NCBI GenBank assembly: GCA_964370225.1 | Contig: CAYJII010000046.1 | Location: 1 to 13,784 of the forward strand | Source: CAYJII01 sp964370225 | Lineage (GTDB): Bacteria; Bacillota; Clostridia; Oscillospirales; Ruminococcaceae | Length of the DNA: 13,784 bases | Reading direction: 5' to 3' | Shown: in pieces, positions 7,597 to 13,784 of the stretch | Position numbering within the stretch: the first letter of the stretch is position 1 | Layout: the number at the start of each line of letters is the position of its first letter | Notes under the pieces: generated by a model | Seen by the model: only the letters and a program-made list of their open reading frames with translations | What the model was told of the DNA's origin: nothing | The model's database searches: none | Program-made: the position numbers and the translations under genes

Positions 7597-8466
7597 GTGT
7601 TTACTATTAATAATAACAGTTTATTCACAGGAGAAGAACAATTTTTCCATAATTTGCACATATCTCAAGTAGATATTTTATTTTGTGGCCATCAAAAATG
7701 CTTGCCAAATCATGCGTATGGACCATATGTTAGACCTTATACTATTATCGTATATATCCATCGGGGCAGTGGTACATTAAAAACTCAAAATACATTATAC
7801 AAACTTTCAGATGGTTCATCATTTTTTATTTTTGAAGGAGAAGTTACGTTTTATCAAGCAGATAGCAACGACCCATGGGAGTATTCATGGATCGCTTTTC
7901 GGAACAAAACCGAATTAAATGATACACATCAACTTTTACTTAAAAATTCAATTTCTGCGTACACACCTGTACACTCAACCCAGGCAAATGGTGTATTAGA
8001 TCGCTTGTTTACCGAAATCGTTGCTTTCTCTAAAGTTGATAGCGTTGCTACTAATGTAAAAATCACCTCCCTTTTCTTTGATATTATTTACAACTTTTTA
8101 ACAAACTCAAATTCAACAGACCTTAGATCCGAGATAAGTTTTGACCAAAACAGCCATTTTACACTAGCTATAGAATATATCAAGGCATATTATTACAAAG
8201 ATATTTCTGTATCATCTATCGCTGAATATCTTGATATTTCGCGAGAGCATTTATACGTAGTTTTTAAAAAGCATTATGGCCTATCTCCCATCAAATTCAT
8301 AACGCTATACAGACTTCAAATGGCGAGTATCCTACTTCACACGACGCAAAATAGCGTTGCGCAAATTGCAGATTTAACGGGATTTTCTGATTACAACTAC
8401 TTTACCACCGTATTCCGTAAACATTATGGAATTAGCCCCACTACATATCGTAAGCAAAAAAATTAA
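7597..8466 (+). CDS. AraC-family regulator of the ABC/sulfatase locus
   Basis: Transcriptional regulator of the AraC/XylS family; 289 aa from the GTG at 7597. The N-terminal half (about 30-105, with GPYVRPYTIIVYIHRGSGTLK and a following LSDGSSFFIFEG) looks like a cupin-type ligand-sensing domain. The C-terminal about 100 residues hold two helix-turn-helix motifs, ISVSSIAEYLDISREHLYVVFKKHYG (203-228) and SVAQIADLTGFSDYNYFTTVFRKHYG (253-278), ending GISPTTYRKQ as in the family. It is divergent from the importer operon and most likely activates it when the imported ligand or a derivative is present. The start is uncertain: the GTG overlaps the only good Shine-Dalgarno sequence (GAGGTG, 7594-7599), and the codon best spaced from that site is an ATT at 7606. 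No ATG is available, and a TAA at 7585-7587 closes the frame upstream. Confidence 0.9.
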   Translation: MFTINNNSLFTGEEQFFHNLHISQVDILFCGHQKCLPNHAYGPYVRPYTIIVYIHRGSGTLKTQNTLYKLSDGSSFFIFEGEVTFYQADSNDPWEYSWIAFRNKTELNDTHQLLLKNSISAYTPVHSTQANGVLDRLFTEIVAFSKVDSVATNVKITSLFFDIIYNFLTNSNSTDLRSEISFDQNSHFTLAIEYIKAYYYKDISVSSIAEYLDISREHLYVVFKKHYGLSPIKFITLYRLQMASILLHTTQNSVAQIADLTGFSDYNYFTTVFRKHYGISPTTYRKQKN

Positions 8467-8523
8467 GTTTTATTGTGGTAGATTTTTTGCTTCGATTTTT
8501 CTTGAGAGATGATTTCATATCTT

Positions 8524-8572
8524 ATATTACAAAAGAGTCATTCCAATTTATGGAATGACTCTTTTGTAATAT
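8524..8572. terminator. Bidirectional terminator, 22-bp perfect stem
   Basis: Arms 8524-8545 and 8551-8572 are exact reverse complements with a 5-nt loop. The core GAGTCATTCCA/TGGAATGACTC is flanked by AAAA and TTTT, so either strand yields a hairpin plus T-run. It sits between the convergent AraC-family and TetR-family genes and can serve both. Confidence 0.85.
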
Positions 8573-8636
8573 GCTTCACCTATTTTGTATCACTAGAACA
8601 TTAAGAAAAGCAAGATAAATAAATTCAACTACACAA

Positions 8637-9203
8637 TTAACTAAAATTTCTAAAATTACTCTCAATCGCCTTTATAAAATAGCTCGCTATTTCCTCCGAG
8701 GAATACATTGATGTTGATGTAATCCACCAAGAAGTAGTGGATATAAAGCTCTCAATAAGAAAGTTTAGGAGAAAATCTTTTGGCAAATTAGGATATAAAT
8801 TGTGAAGATACTCAGAAAAAAGCCCCTCTATATGTTTTCTAAAATAGAATAGAAAAATTTTCCTTCCATCCCCTTTTAAAATATTATTTATATCAATTTT
8901 GCTTTGTTTTAAGTGAAACAAAATATGCGATAATTGAAATTCTAGATTTTGCAATGATTTTCCATTATGCGCTAATAAAGTTTGTTCGGGTAATTCTTCG
9001 GAAAATATATGATTAAATACTTCAGCGCACAACTTAGTCAAAAGCATATCTTTAGTTTCAAAATGGGCATAAAAGGTACTTCTCCCAATATTAGCTTTAT
9101 CAATAATTTCTTGAATTGTGATTTTGCTATAATCTTCTACCATAAGCAGCTCATTAAACGCTGTTATGATAGCTATCCTTGTTTTTTGTTGTCTCCTATC
9201 CAT
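8637..9203 (-). CDS. TetR-family transcriptional regulator
   Basis: 188 aa, the normal TetR length. The N-terminal DNA-binding domain is clear: an opening helix RRQQKTRIAIITAFNELL, then the helix-turn-helix ITIQEIIDKANIGRSTFYAHFETKDMLL (about 28-55). The C-terminal ligand domain resembles the TetR_C_8/DhaS-like type, with TTSWWITSTSMYSSEEIASYFIKAIES near the end, but the ligand is unknown. The ATG at 9203 has AAGGAG with AGGAG at 9210-9214, 6 bases upstream. It is divergent from the P-type ATPase gene across 173 bases that hold dyads fit for a TetR dimer, so repression of the ATPase and of itself is inferred. SczA in streptococci is a known case of a TetR-family regulator controlling metal export; whether this protein senses metal is not shown. 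Confidence 0.9.
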   Translation of the reverse strand: MDRRQQKTRIAIITAFNELLMVEDYSKITIQEIIDKANIGRSTFYAHFETKDMLLTKLCAEVFNHIFSEELPEQTLLAHNGKSLQNLEFQLSHILFHLKQSKIDINNILKGDGRKIFLFYFRKHIEGLFSEYLHNLYPNLPKDFLLNFLIESFISTTSWWITSTSMYSSEEIASYFIKAIESNFRNFS

Positions 9204-9222
9204 GCTTTTCTCCTTTTTTCAG

Positions 9223-9234
9223 TACAATTTTGTA
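9223..9234. promoter_or_regulatory. Dyad in the tetR leader, operator candidate
   Basis: TACAATTTTGTA is a perfect 12-bp palindrome, or ACA-N4-TGT in an AGTACA...TGTATT context. It lies just upstream of the tetR Shine-Dalgarno site and shares the AG-N-ACA...TGT pattern of the dyad at 9311. Confidence 0.45.
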
Positions 9235-9250
9235 TTTTTGTTCATTAAGA

Positions 9251-9279
9251 TATATAATGTGATATTTGATTATTGACAC
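9251..9279 (-). promoter_or_regulatory. Possible tetR promoter
   Basis: On the minus strand GTGTCA (9274-9279), 17 bases, TATATA (9251-9256). It is a weak match. If correct, its -35 overlaps the -35 of the divergent ATPase promoter, and the 9223-9234 dyad would fall in the early transcribed region. Confidence 0.35.
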
Positions 9280-9301
9280 TGCACATTTTAATGAATACAA
9301 T
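9273..9301 (+). promoter_or_regulatory. Strong promoter of the P-type ATPase gene
   Basis: TTGACA (9273-9278), exact 17-base spacer, TACAAT (9296-9301): a near-consensus vegetative promoter. Transcription would begin near 9308, leaving a leader of about 70 bases. A strong promoter overlapped by an operator fits a repressed, inducible gene. Confidence 0.8.
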
Positions 9302-9310
9302 ATTAGATAT

Positions 9311-9325
9311 AGAACATGTTGTTCT
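9311..9325. promoter_or_regulatory. Operator dyad downstream of the ATPase promoter
   Basis: AGAACATGTTGTTCT: perfect 6-bp arms (AGAACA/TGTTCT) around TGT, placed 10-24 bases past the -10, where a bound repressor would block transcription. It is the best candidate site for the divergent TetR-family protein. A shorter ACA-TTT-TGT dyad lies at 9352-9360, beside the Shine-Dalgarno site. Confidence 0.6.
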
Positions 9326-9376
9326 GTTATTTTGATATTATCACTCAAAATACATTTTGTCAAGGAGGAAATATTC

Positions 9377-11302
9377 ATGTCACAGTTAATAAAGAAAGCA
9401 GAGGATTCTCTCACATATTTACCCTCACTTTGGGTTTCAGGTATATGTATTGTCATTAGCTTAATCGGAGAGTACATTGTTCCATTTTGGAATGATGGAG
9501 CTTCAAGTCAACTTCTTGTGAGTTTTGCATGGGTTTCTGTTATTTTGTCAGGCATCCCTTTGCTAATCACAGCAATTAAACGTATTTTAGTTGGGTGGAT
9601 TTCATCCCCCTTGCTAATATCCATCGCAATGCTTGCTGCTATTTACATAGGCGATTTGTTCGCAGCGGGTGAAGTGGCATTTATCATGGCAATCGGCGCA
9701 TATCTTGAAGAGCGAACAGTTGAGAAAACCAAAAAGGGAATACATTCATTAATTAGTTTAGTGCCGACAACAGGGCGCAAGATAAAAAAATCTAAAACAG
9801 GAGAATTGATTGAGGAAATAGTACAAGCAAAACTCCTAAAAAAAGGTGAAGTGATAAGAGTATTTCCTGGCGAAAGTTTTGCAGCGGACGGCAAAATCAT
9901 TATAGGTGAAACCTCCGTTGATCAGTCAATTATGACAGGGGAATCATTACCTGTAGATAAAAAAATTGGTGATGAAGTTTATTCAGGTACTATTAATAGA
10001 TTTGGTTCAGTAGATATTGAAATCACAAAATCATTTGAAAATTCTTCACTGCAAAAAATGGTTAAACTTGTTAATGAAGCCGACAAAAAGAAAGCTCCTA
10101 TGGAAATCATGGCTGATAAATGGTCACGAATTTTGGTTCCTGTAGCTGTTTTAACTTCAATAATTGCATATCTTTTAACCATGGGAAGTATCGGCCACGA
10201 GGAAGCATTAGTTAGGGCTGTTACCATACTTGTAGTATTTTGCCCCTGCGCTTTGGTGCTAGCAACTCCAACTGCTGTTATGGCTGCAATTGGCCAAGCG
10301 ACAAAATTCGGTATTCTTATTAAATCGGGGGAAGCTTTAGAACGAATGGGTAAAGTTGAAACTATTGCTTTTGATAAGACAGGTACGCTAACAAAAGGGA
10401 TACTTGTAGTATCCGATGTAATACCTTTTATCATAAGCGAAAATGAACTATTATCTTTTGCTGGTTCAATAGAAAGTCGTTCAGAGCATCCACTAGGCAA
10501 AGCAATATTAAGCTATTCAAAGGAAAAAAACGCCAAAATCACCGATCCAAAAAACTTTACTATGACCGTTGGCAAAGGAGTTGTGGGTATTGTTGACGGC
10601 AAAAAAATCATCTGTGGGAACGAAAGTTTAGTAAGTCATAATTCCAGAGCTACAATAAATTTCGATGCAAAACAAACTATAAATTCTTTAAGAGATCAAG
10701 GCAAAGCGGTAATTATTGTGGCAGATGAAAATGATATAATAGGTATTTTATCACTTTCAGATGTTATCAAAACGACATCACAAGAAGCTATTTCAAAGTT
10801 GCAGGAAGCTGGAATTAACAAGACAATACTACTTACTGGTGACAATGAGAAAACAGCAAATTATGTAGCAAAAAATGTGGGCATTACCAATATTCGAGCA
10901 TCGTTACTACCTGAAGACAAAGTTAACGAGGTACAAAAGCTAGTGGAAGAAGAAGCCCATATTTGCATGGTGGGTGATGGTGTCAACGATGCACCCGCAC
11001 TGAAAATTGCTTCTGTTGGGATAGCAATGGGCACAATGGGAAGTGATATTGCAATCGAAGCCTCAGATATCGCCATCATGGGCGATGACATTTCAAAAAT
11101 CAGCTATATCAAAAGGCTGTCAAATGGAATGGTGAAATCTATAAAGTTTAACATAGTGTTATCGCTTATCATCAATGCTGCTGCAATTTTTTGTTCAACT
11201 ATGGGACTTTTAAATCCAACTACAGGAGCATTGGTACACAATGTAGGCTCAATTTTGGTCGTAATCAATGCAGGGCGATTGTATAATAAAAAATTCGATT
11301 GA
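9377..11302 (+). CDS. Heavy-metal P1B-type ATPase without N-terminal HMA domain
   Basis: Membrane ATPase exporting a transition or heavy metal; 641 aa. Motifs in order: actuator TGES (187-190), metal-site CPC in VVFCPCALVLATPTA (289-291), phosphorylation site DKTGT (Asp333), the P1B-specific SEHP (His371-Pro372), TGDN (487-490) and the hinge GDGVNDAP (533-540). Helices precede the actuator (about 17-36, 45-66, 76-94, 97-112), two flank the CPC region, and two end the protein. There is no N-terminal GMTCxxC metal-binding domain and no Cys/His-rich tail. The last helix has GALVHNVGSILVVINAGRL, lacking both the AD-x-G of typical Zn/Cd/Pb pumps and the M-x-SS of typical Cu pumps, so metal specificity is left open. 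The ATG at 9377 has AAGGAGG (9362-9368) 8 bases upstream; a longer reading from 9266 starts before the promoter and is rejected. It is probably controlled by the divergent TetR-family gene. Confidence 0.93.
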   Translation: MSQLIKKAEDSLTYLPSLWVSGICIVISLIGEYIVPFWNDGASSQLLVSFAWVSVILSGIPLLITAIKRILVGWISSPLLISIAMLAAIYIGDLFAAGEVAFIMAIGAYLEERTVEKTKKGIHSLISLVPTTGRKIKKSKTGELIEEIVQAKLLKKGEVIRVFPGESFAADGKIIIGETSVDQSIMTGESLPVDKKIGDEVYSGTINRFGSVDIEITKSFENSSLQKMVKLVNEADKKKAPMEIMADKWSRILVPVAVLTSIIAYLLTMGSIGHEEALVRAVTILVVFCPCALVLATPTAVMAAIGQATKFGILIKSGEALERMGKVETIAFDKTGTLTKGILVVSDVIPFIISENELLSFAGSIESRSEHPLGKAILSYSKEKNAKITDPKNFTMTVGKGVVGIVDGKKIICGNESLVSHNSRATINFDAKQTINSLRDQGKAVIIVADENDIIGILSLSDVIKTTSQEAISKLQEAGINKTILLTGDNEKTANYVAKNVGITNIRASLLPEDKVNEVQKLVEEEAHICMVGDGVNDAPALKIASVGIAMGTMGSDIAIEASDIAIMGDDISKISYIKRLSNGMVKSIKFNIVLSLIINAAAIFCSTMGLLNPTTGALVHNVGSILVVINAGRLYNKKFD

Positions 11303-11342
11303 TAGCATAAATTTTATGATTGCCTTCTATATTTATTAGGCA

Positions 11343-11370
11343 GGCATGTGCCCGTTTTGTCGGGCACGCC
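11343..11370. repeat. GC-rich hairpin 1
   Basis: GTGCCCG (11348-11354) pairs with CGGGCAC (11361-11367) around TTTTGT, extended by GGC/GCC (11343-11345, 11368-11370) with a two-base AT bulge on the left. It could act as a weak terminator of the ATPase transcript (ATTTGATTTT follows) or belong to a repeat element. Confidence 0.6.
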
Positions 11371-11382
11371 ATTTGATTTTAT

Positions 11383-11412
11383 TGCCGTGGGGTAGGAATG
11401 CCTCACATGGCA
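11383..11412. repeat. GC-rich hairpin 2
   Basis: TGCC (11383-11386) pairs with GGCA (11409-11412), and GTGGGG (11387-11392) with CCTCAC (11401-11406) including one G-T pair. A two-base AT bulge lies on the right arm, mirroring the left-arm AT bulge of hairpin 1. Bases 11341-11412 are about 54% GC by hand count, against clearly AT-rich flanks. Confidence 0.5.
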
Positions 11413-11417
11413 GATTT

Positions 11418-11438
11418 ATATTTCACTGTGTGAAATAT
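11418..11438. repeat. Inverted repeat 3
   Basis: ATATTTCAC (11418-11426) and GTGAAATAT (11430-11438) are perfect 9-bp arms around TGT. No T-tract follows. It could be a protein-binding dyad or the third hairpin of a small structured element. The rest of the intergenic stretch up to the terminator at 11517 shows nothing I can name. Confidence 0.5.
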
Positions 11439-11516
11439 GATTTATAACTAGACTTTGTATAAAAAGCGTTTTAGCAATCTTTGATAGCTACAGCTACAAA
11501 AGAAACTAGCGTAAAC

Positions 11517-11560
11517 AAAAAGCTCAGATAAACTAATTGGTTTATCTGAGCTTTTTATTT
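11517..11560. terminator. Bidirectional terminator between the ATPase gene and trpA
   Basis: A 17-bp stem (11517-11533 with 11540-11556, core AGCTCAGATAAAC) with a 6-nt loop. The + strand continues TTTTTATTT and the minus strand TTTTTGTTT, so it can end both the + strand ATPase transcript and the minus-strand trp operon. Confidence 0.9.
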
Positions 11561-11598
11561 ACACATTTAGATTGACTTTCATTTATGCACTGATTTCA

Positions 11599-12369
11599 TT
11601 ATTTTGTATCAATCACACTAACAACACTTTCCACATATTCTATAACTTTTTCAGGAGCATTTTCGCCATATTCCCCTATAATTTTCACAATAGCAGAACC
11701 TACTATAATACCATCAGCTTGATTAGACATCTCCTTGGCTTGCTGTGGTGTTGATATGCCAAATCCAACCGCAACAGGCAGCTCACTCACTTCTCTAACA
11801 AGCTTTACCATGGACTTAATGTCTGTTGCAATATTTTGACGCACTCCTGTTACTCCTAAAGAAGATACAAGATAAATAAAGCCACTAGCCTCTTTAGCAA
11901 TGGATTTAATCCTTTCTCTTGATGTAGGAGCAATAAGTGAAATAAAATCGATTTCATATTTTTCAAAAACTGTGGCAAATTCTTCTTTTTCTTCAAAAGG
12001 AATATCTGGTAAAATCACCCCACTCATACCAATTTCTTTGCATCTTTTTGCGAATTTCTCTATCCCATATGAGTAGACAATATTTGCATACGTCATAAAA
12101 ACTAGTGGCACCGTCACTTTTATTGTAGCCACCATATCAAAAATATTGTCAGTTGTTACATTATTACTCAATGCGCGCATGTTCGCAGATTGTATAACAG
12201 GTCCTTCGGCGGTTGGGTCAGAAAAAGGTATCCCAAGCTCTATAATACTAGCACCGGATTTTTCAAGTGAGTATACAAGTTTTTTTGTGGTTTCTAAATT
12301 AGGGTCGCCACAAGTGATAAACGGGATAAATGCCTTTTTATTTTTAAATGCATCAGTTATTTTACTCAT
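11599..12369 (-). CDS. trpA: Tryptophan synthase alpha subunit
   Basis: Cleaves indole-3-glycerol phosphate to indole and glyceraldehyde 3-phosphate, passing indole to TrpB. 256 aa, complete. The N-terminal signature is ELGIPFSDPTAEGPVIQSA: Glu44 matches the catalytic Glu49 of the E. coli enzyme, while the position of the second catalytic acid, Asp60, is Glu55 here (AEGP instead of ADGP). GVILPDIPFEE, the loop LIAPTS, the phosphate-binding VGFGIS and IVGSAIVKII follow in order. The ATG at 12369 overlaps the trpB stop (ATGA), with AAGGAG inside the end of trpB as its ribosome site, so the two are translationally coupled. It is the last gene of the operon, before a bidirectional terminator. Confidence 0.97.
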   Translation of the reverse strand: MSKITDAFKNKKAFIPFITCGDPNLETTKKLVYSLEKSGASIIELGIPFSDPTAEGPVIQSANMRALSNNVTTDNIFDMVATIKVTVPLVFMTYANIVYSYGIEKFAKRCKEIGMSGVILPDIPFEEKEEFATVFEKYEIDFISLIAPTSRERIKSIAKEASGFIYLVSSLGVTGVRQNIATDIKSMVKLVREVSELPVAVGFGISTPQQAKEMSNQADGIIVGSAIVKIIGEYGENAPEKVIEYVESVVSVIDTK

Positions 12370-13550
12370 TCTATTATCTCCTTCCCTTGATATTTAGCAA
12401 TAGATAGGCAGTCTTTATCGCCTCTGCCTGATAAATTTATTACAACTATATTATCCTTATCCATCATCGGTGCTATTTTCATTGCATGTGCTATTGCATG
12501 TGCACTTTCTATAGCAGGAATTATCCCCTCGGTTTTTGATAAATATTCAAACGCTTTAACTGCCTCATCATCAGTAACCGATACATATTCTGCACGTCCA
12601 ATATCATGTAAATTTGCATGTTCAGGTCCAATCCCAGGGTAATCAAGCCCAGCGGAAATCGAGTATACTGGTGCAATTTGTCCATATTCATCCTGGCAAA
12701 AATAACTTTTCATGCCATGAAAAACTCCCAGCTTCCCTGTAGCTATTGTCGCTGCAGTATCAGCAGTATTAACACCTCTACCCGCTGCTTCACAACCTAT
12801 AAGTCTAACATGCTCATCTTCAATAAAGTTGTAAAACGCCCCAATCGCGTTTGACCCTCCACCGATACACGCAATAACTGCTGTAGGTAGTTTACCTTCT
12901 TTTTCAAGGCATTGCTCCTTAATTTCTTTTGAAATTACAGTTTGAAAATCTCTAACAATTGTCGGGAAAGGGTGTGGCCCCATAACCGAGCCTAAGACAT
13001 AATGTGTGTCAGAAATTCTAGAGGTCCACTCTCGCATAGTTTCAGAAACTGCATCTTTTAGTGTTGCTGTACCGCTTGTTACAGGATTAACTTTTGCTCC
13101 TAGCAGCTCCATTTTATATACGTTTAGCGACTGTCTTTCGCAGTCTTCTTTACCCATGAAAATCTCACATTCCATGCCAAAAAGCGCAGCCGCAGTAGCG
13201 GTTGCAACACCGTGTTGACCTGCACCTGTCTCTGCTATAATCCTTGTTTTCCCCATTTTATGCGCTAAAAGAACTTGGCCTAGAACGTTGATGATTTTGT
13301 GTGCTCCAGTATGGTTTAAATCTTCACGTTTTAAATATATTTTTGCTCCACCCAAATCTTTTGTCATGTTTTTGGCATAATACAACCTAGATGGTCTGCC
13401 AGCGTATTCGTTAAATAATTCTGCAAGTTCTTTATTAAAATCATGGTCATTTTTATAAAAAACATATGCCTTTTCAAGCTCAATCACCGCATTCATTAAA
13501 GTTTCAGGTATATACTGCCCTCCATGAACACCAAATTTTGAATTACCCAT
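12366..13550 (-). CDS. trpB: Tryptophan synthase beta subunit
   Basis: PLP enzyme joining indole and serine to make tryptophan; 394 aa, full length. Start FGVHGGQYIPETLM is typical. The PLP lysine is Lys85 in NHTGAHKIINVLGQ; most homologs read HKINN, so the residue two after the lysine is Ile instead of Asn. Glu107 (AETGAGQHG) is the catalytic acid, and GGGSNAIG (230-237) binds the PLP phosphate. SAGLDYPGIGPEHA and LSGRGDKD complete the family pattern. The ATG at 13550 has AAGGAG (13559-13564) 8 bases upstream and overlaps the end of trpF by 8 bases; the 3' end overlaps trpA by 4. The main TrpB1 type, paired with TrpA. Confidence 0.97.
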   Translation of the reverse strand: MGNSKFGVHGGQYIPETLMNAVIELEKAYVFYKNDHDFNKELAELFNEYAGRPSRLYYAKNMTKDLGGAKIYLKREDLNHTGAHKIINVLGQVLLAHKMGKTRIIAETGAGQHGVATATAAALFGMECEIFMGKEDCERQSLNVYKMELLGAKVNPVTSGTATLKDAVSETMREWTSRISDTHYVLGSVMGPHPFPTIVRDFQTVISKEIKEQCLEKEGKLPTAVIACIGGGSNAIGAFYNFIEDEHVRLIGCEAAGRGVNTADTAATIATGKLGVFHGMKSYFCQDEYGQIAPVYSISAGLDYPGIGPEHANLHDIGRAEYVSVTDDEAVKAFEYLSKTEGIIPAIESAHAIAHAMKIAPMMDKDNIVVINLSGRGDKDCLSIAKYQGKEIIE

Positions 13551-13784
13551 TGCTATATCTCCTTACCAAATCTATAATCTCTTTTATTTTCGCAAAATCT
13601 TTTTTCTTATTTGTTTCTACGCAACTGCTTAAATCTAATATATATGGATCAAATTTATCTATTGCACTTTTTATATTTTCAAAATTTAATCCACCAGCTA
13701 AAATAAATCTTTCCTCAAAATTTTCTATCATACTCCAATCAAAAACTTCGCCTGTGCCATAGCCATTATCAAGCAAAATTTTAT
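13543..13784 (-). CDS. trpF: Phosphoribosylanthranilate isomerase, C-terminal part
   Basis: Isomerises phosphoribosylanthranilate in tryptophan synthesis. Only the last 80 codons are in view, and the gene runs off the right edge; the TTG at 13776 is an internal Leu codon. Visible marks are ILLDNGYGTGEVFDWSM, the family LLD...GGTG..FDW pattern with Tyr for the first Gly of GGTG, then FILAGGLNFENI, and a terminal LDLSSCVETNKKKDFAKI matching VDVSSGVE...G.KD..KI with Cys where Gly is usual. Gene order trpF-trpB-trpA is the common one, and the overlap with trpB shows cotranscription. Confidence 0.92.
   Translation of the reverse strand, partial: KILLDNGYGTGEVFDWSMIENFEERFILAGGLNFENIKSAIDKFDPYILDLSSCVETNKKKDFAKIKEIIDLVRRYSNG

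Noticed and set aside
9266..9376. A 37-codon N-terminal extension of the P-type ATPase.
   Set aside because: It would start upstream of the -35/-10 promoter at 9273-9301, while AAGGAGG is perfectly placed for the ATG at 9377 and the extension resembles no known domain.
9979..10500. Long open frames opposite the P-type ATPase, such as 9979-10500 on the minus strand.
   Set aside because: They overlap a gene with all catalytic motifs, have no ribosome site and show no recognisable domain.
11341..11420. A possible short peptide on the minus strand across the GC-rich hairpin island.
   Set aside because: All frames are short, without a ribosome site, and the inverted repeats explain the sequence better than coding.

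Overview
The window is an AT-rich stretch from a low-GC Firmicute, most likely a member of the Clostridia. Shine-Dalgarno sites are strong (AGGAGG, AGGAG), some starts are TTG, hairpin terminators are compact, and the ABC importer is of the LplA/LplB/YtcP type common in that group. No rRNA, tRNA, CRISPR array, transposase or integrase was seen. The species cannot be read from the sequence.

Layout from left to right. (1) 1-887 (+): 3' part of an ArsP/DUF318-type permease with a cysteine-rich central loop, cut by the left edge, followed by a hairpin terminator. (2) 972-7363 (-), with 7597-8466 (+): a catabolic locus. A divergent AraC-family regulator faces an operon of lipoprotein solute-binding protein, two CUT1-type permeases and a URO-D superfamily protein, closed by a terminator. 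A cytoplasmic Cys-type sulfatase follows, probably from its own promoter. There is no ATPase gene and no glycosidase. The simplest reading is uptake of a sulfated, possibly methylated, glycan fragment or small molecule, then desulfation and an unknown URO-D-type step inside the cell. (3) 8637-11302: a TetR-family repressor divergent from a heavy-metal P1B ATPase without an N-terminal metal-binding domain. A TTGACA-17-TACAAT promoter has a perfect dyad just downstream of its -10. (4) 11303-11598: an intergenic stretch with a GC-rich island that folds into hairpins, and a bidirectional terminator. (5) 11599-13784 (-): the end of a tryptophan operon, trpF (partial)-trpB-trpA, with overlapping genes.

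Starts were placed by Shine-Dalgarno position. This moves the URO-D gene to 3717, the two permeases to 4641 and 5607, and the P-type ATPase to 9377. The AraC-family gene has no ATG, and its best-placed start is uncertain.

The two parts most worth following are the sulfatase/URO-D import locus, whose substrate and chemistry are unknown, and the TetR/P1B-ATPase module. That module carries three ACA-N3/4-TGT dyads in its control region and lies between two copies of a 12-bp repeat, one of which overlaps the 3' end of trpA.
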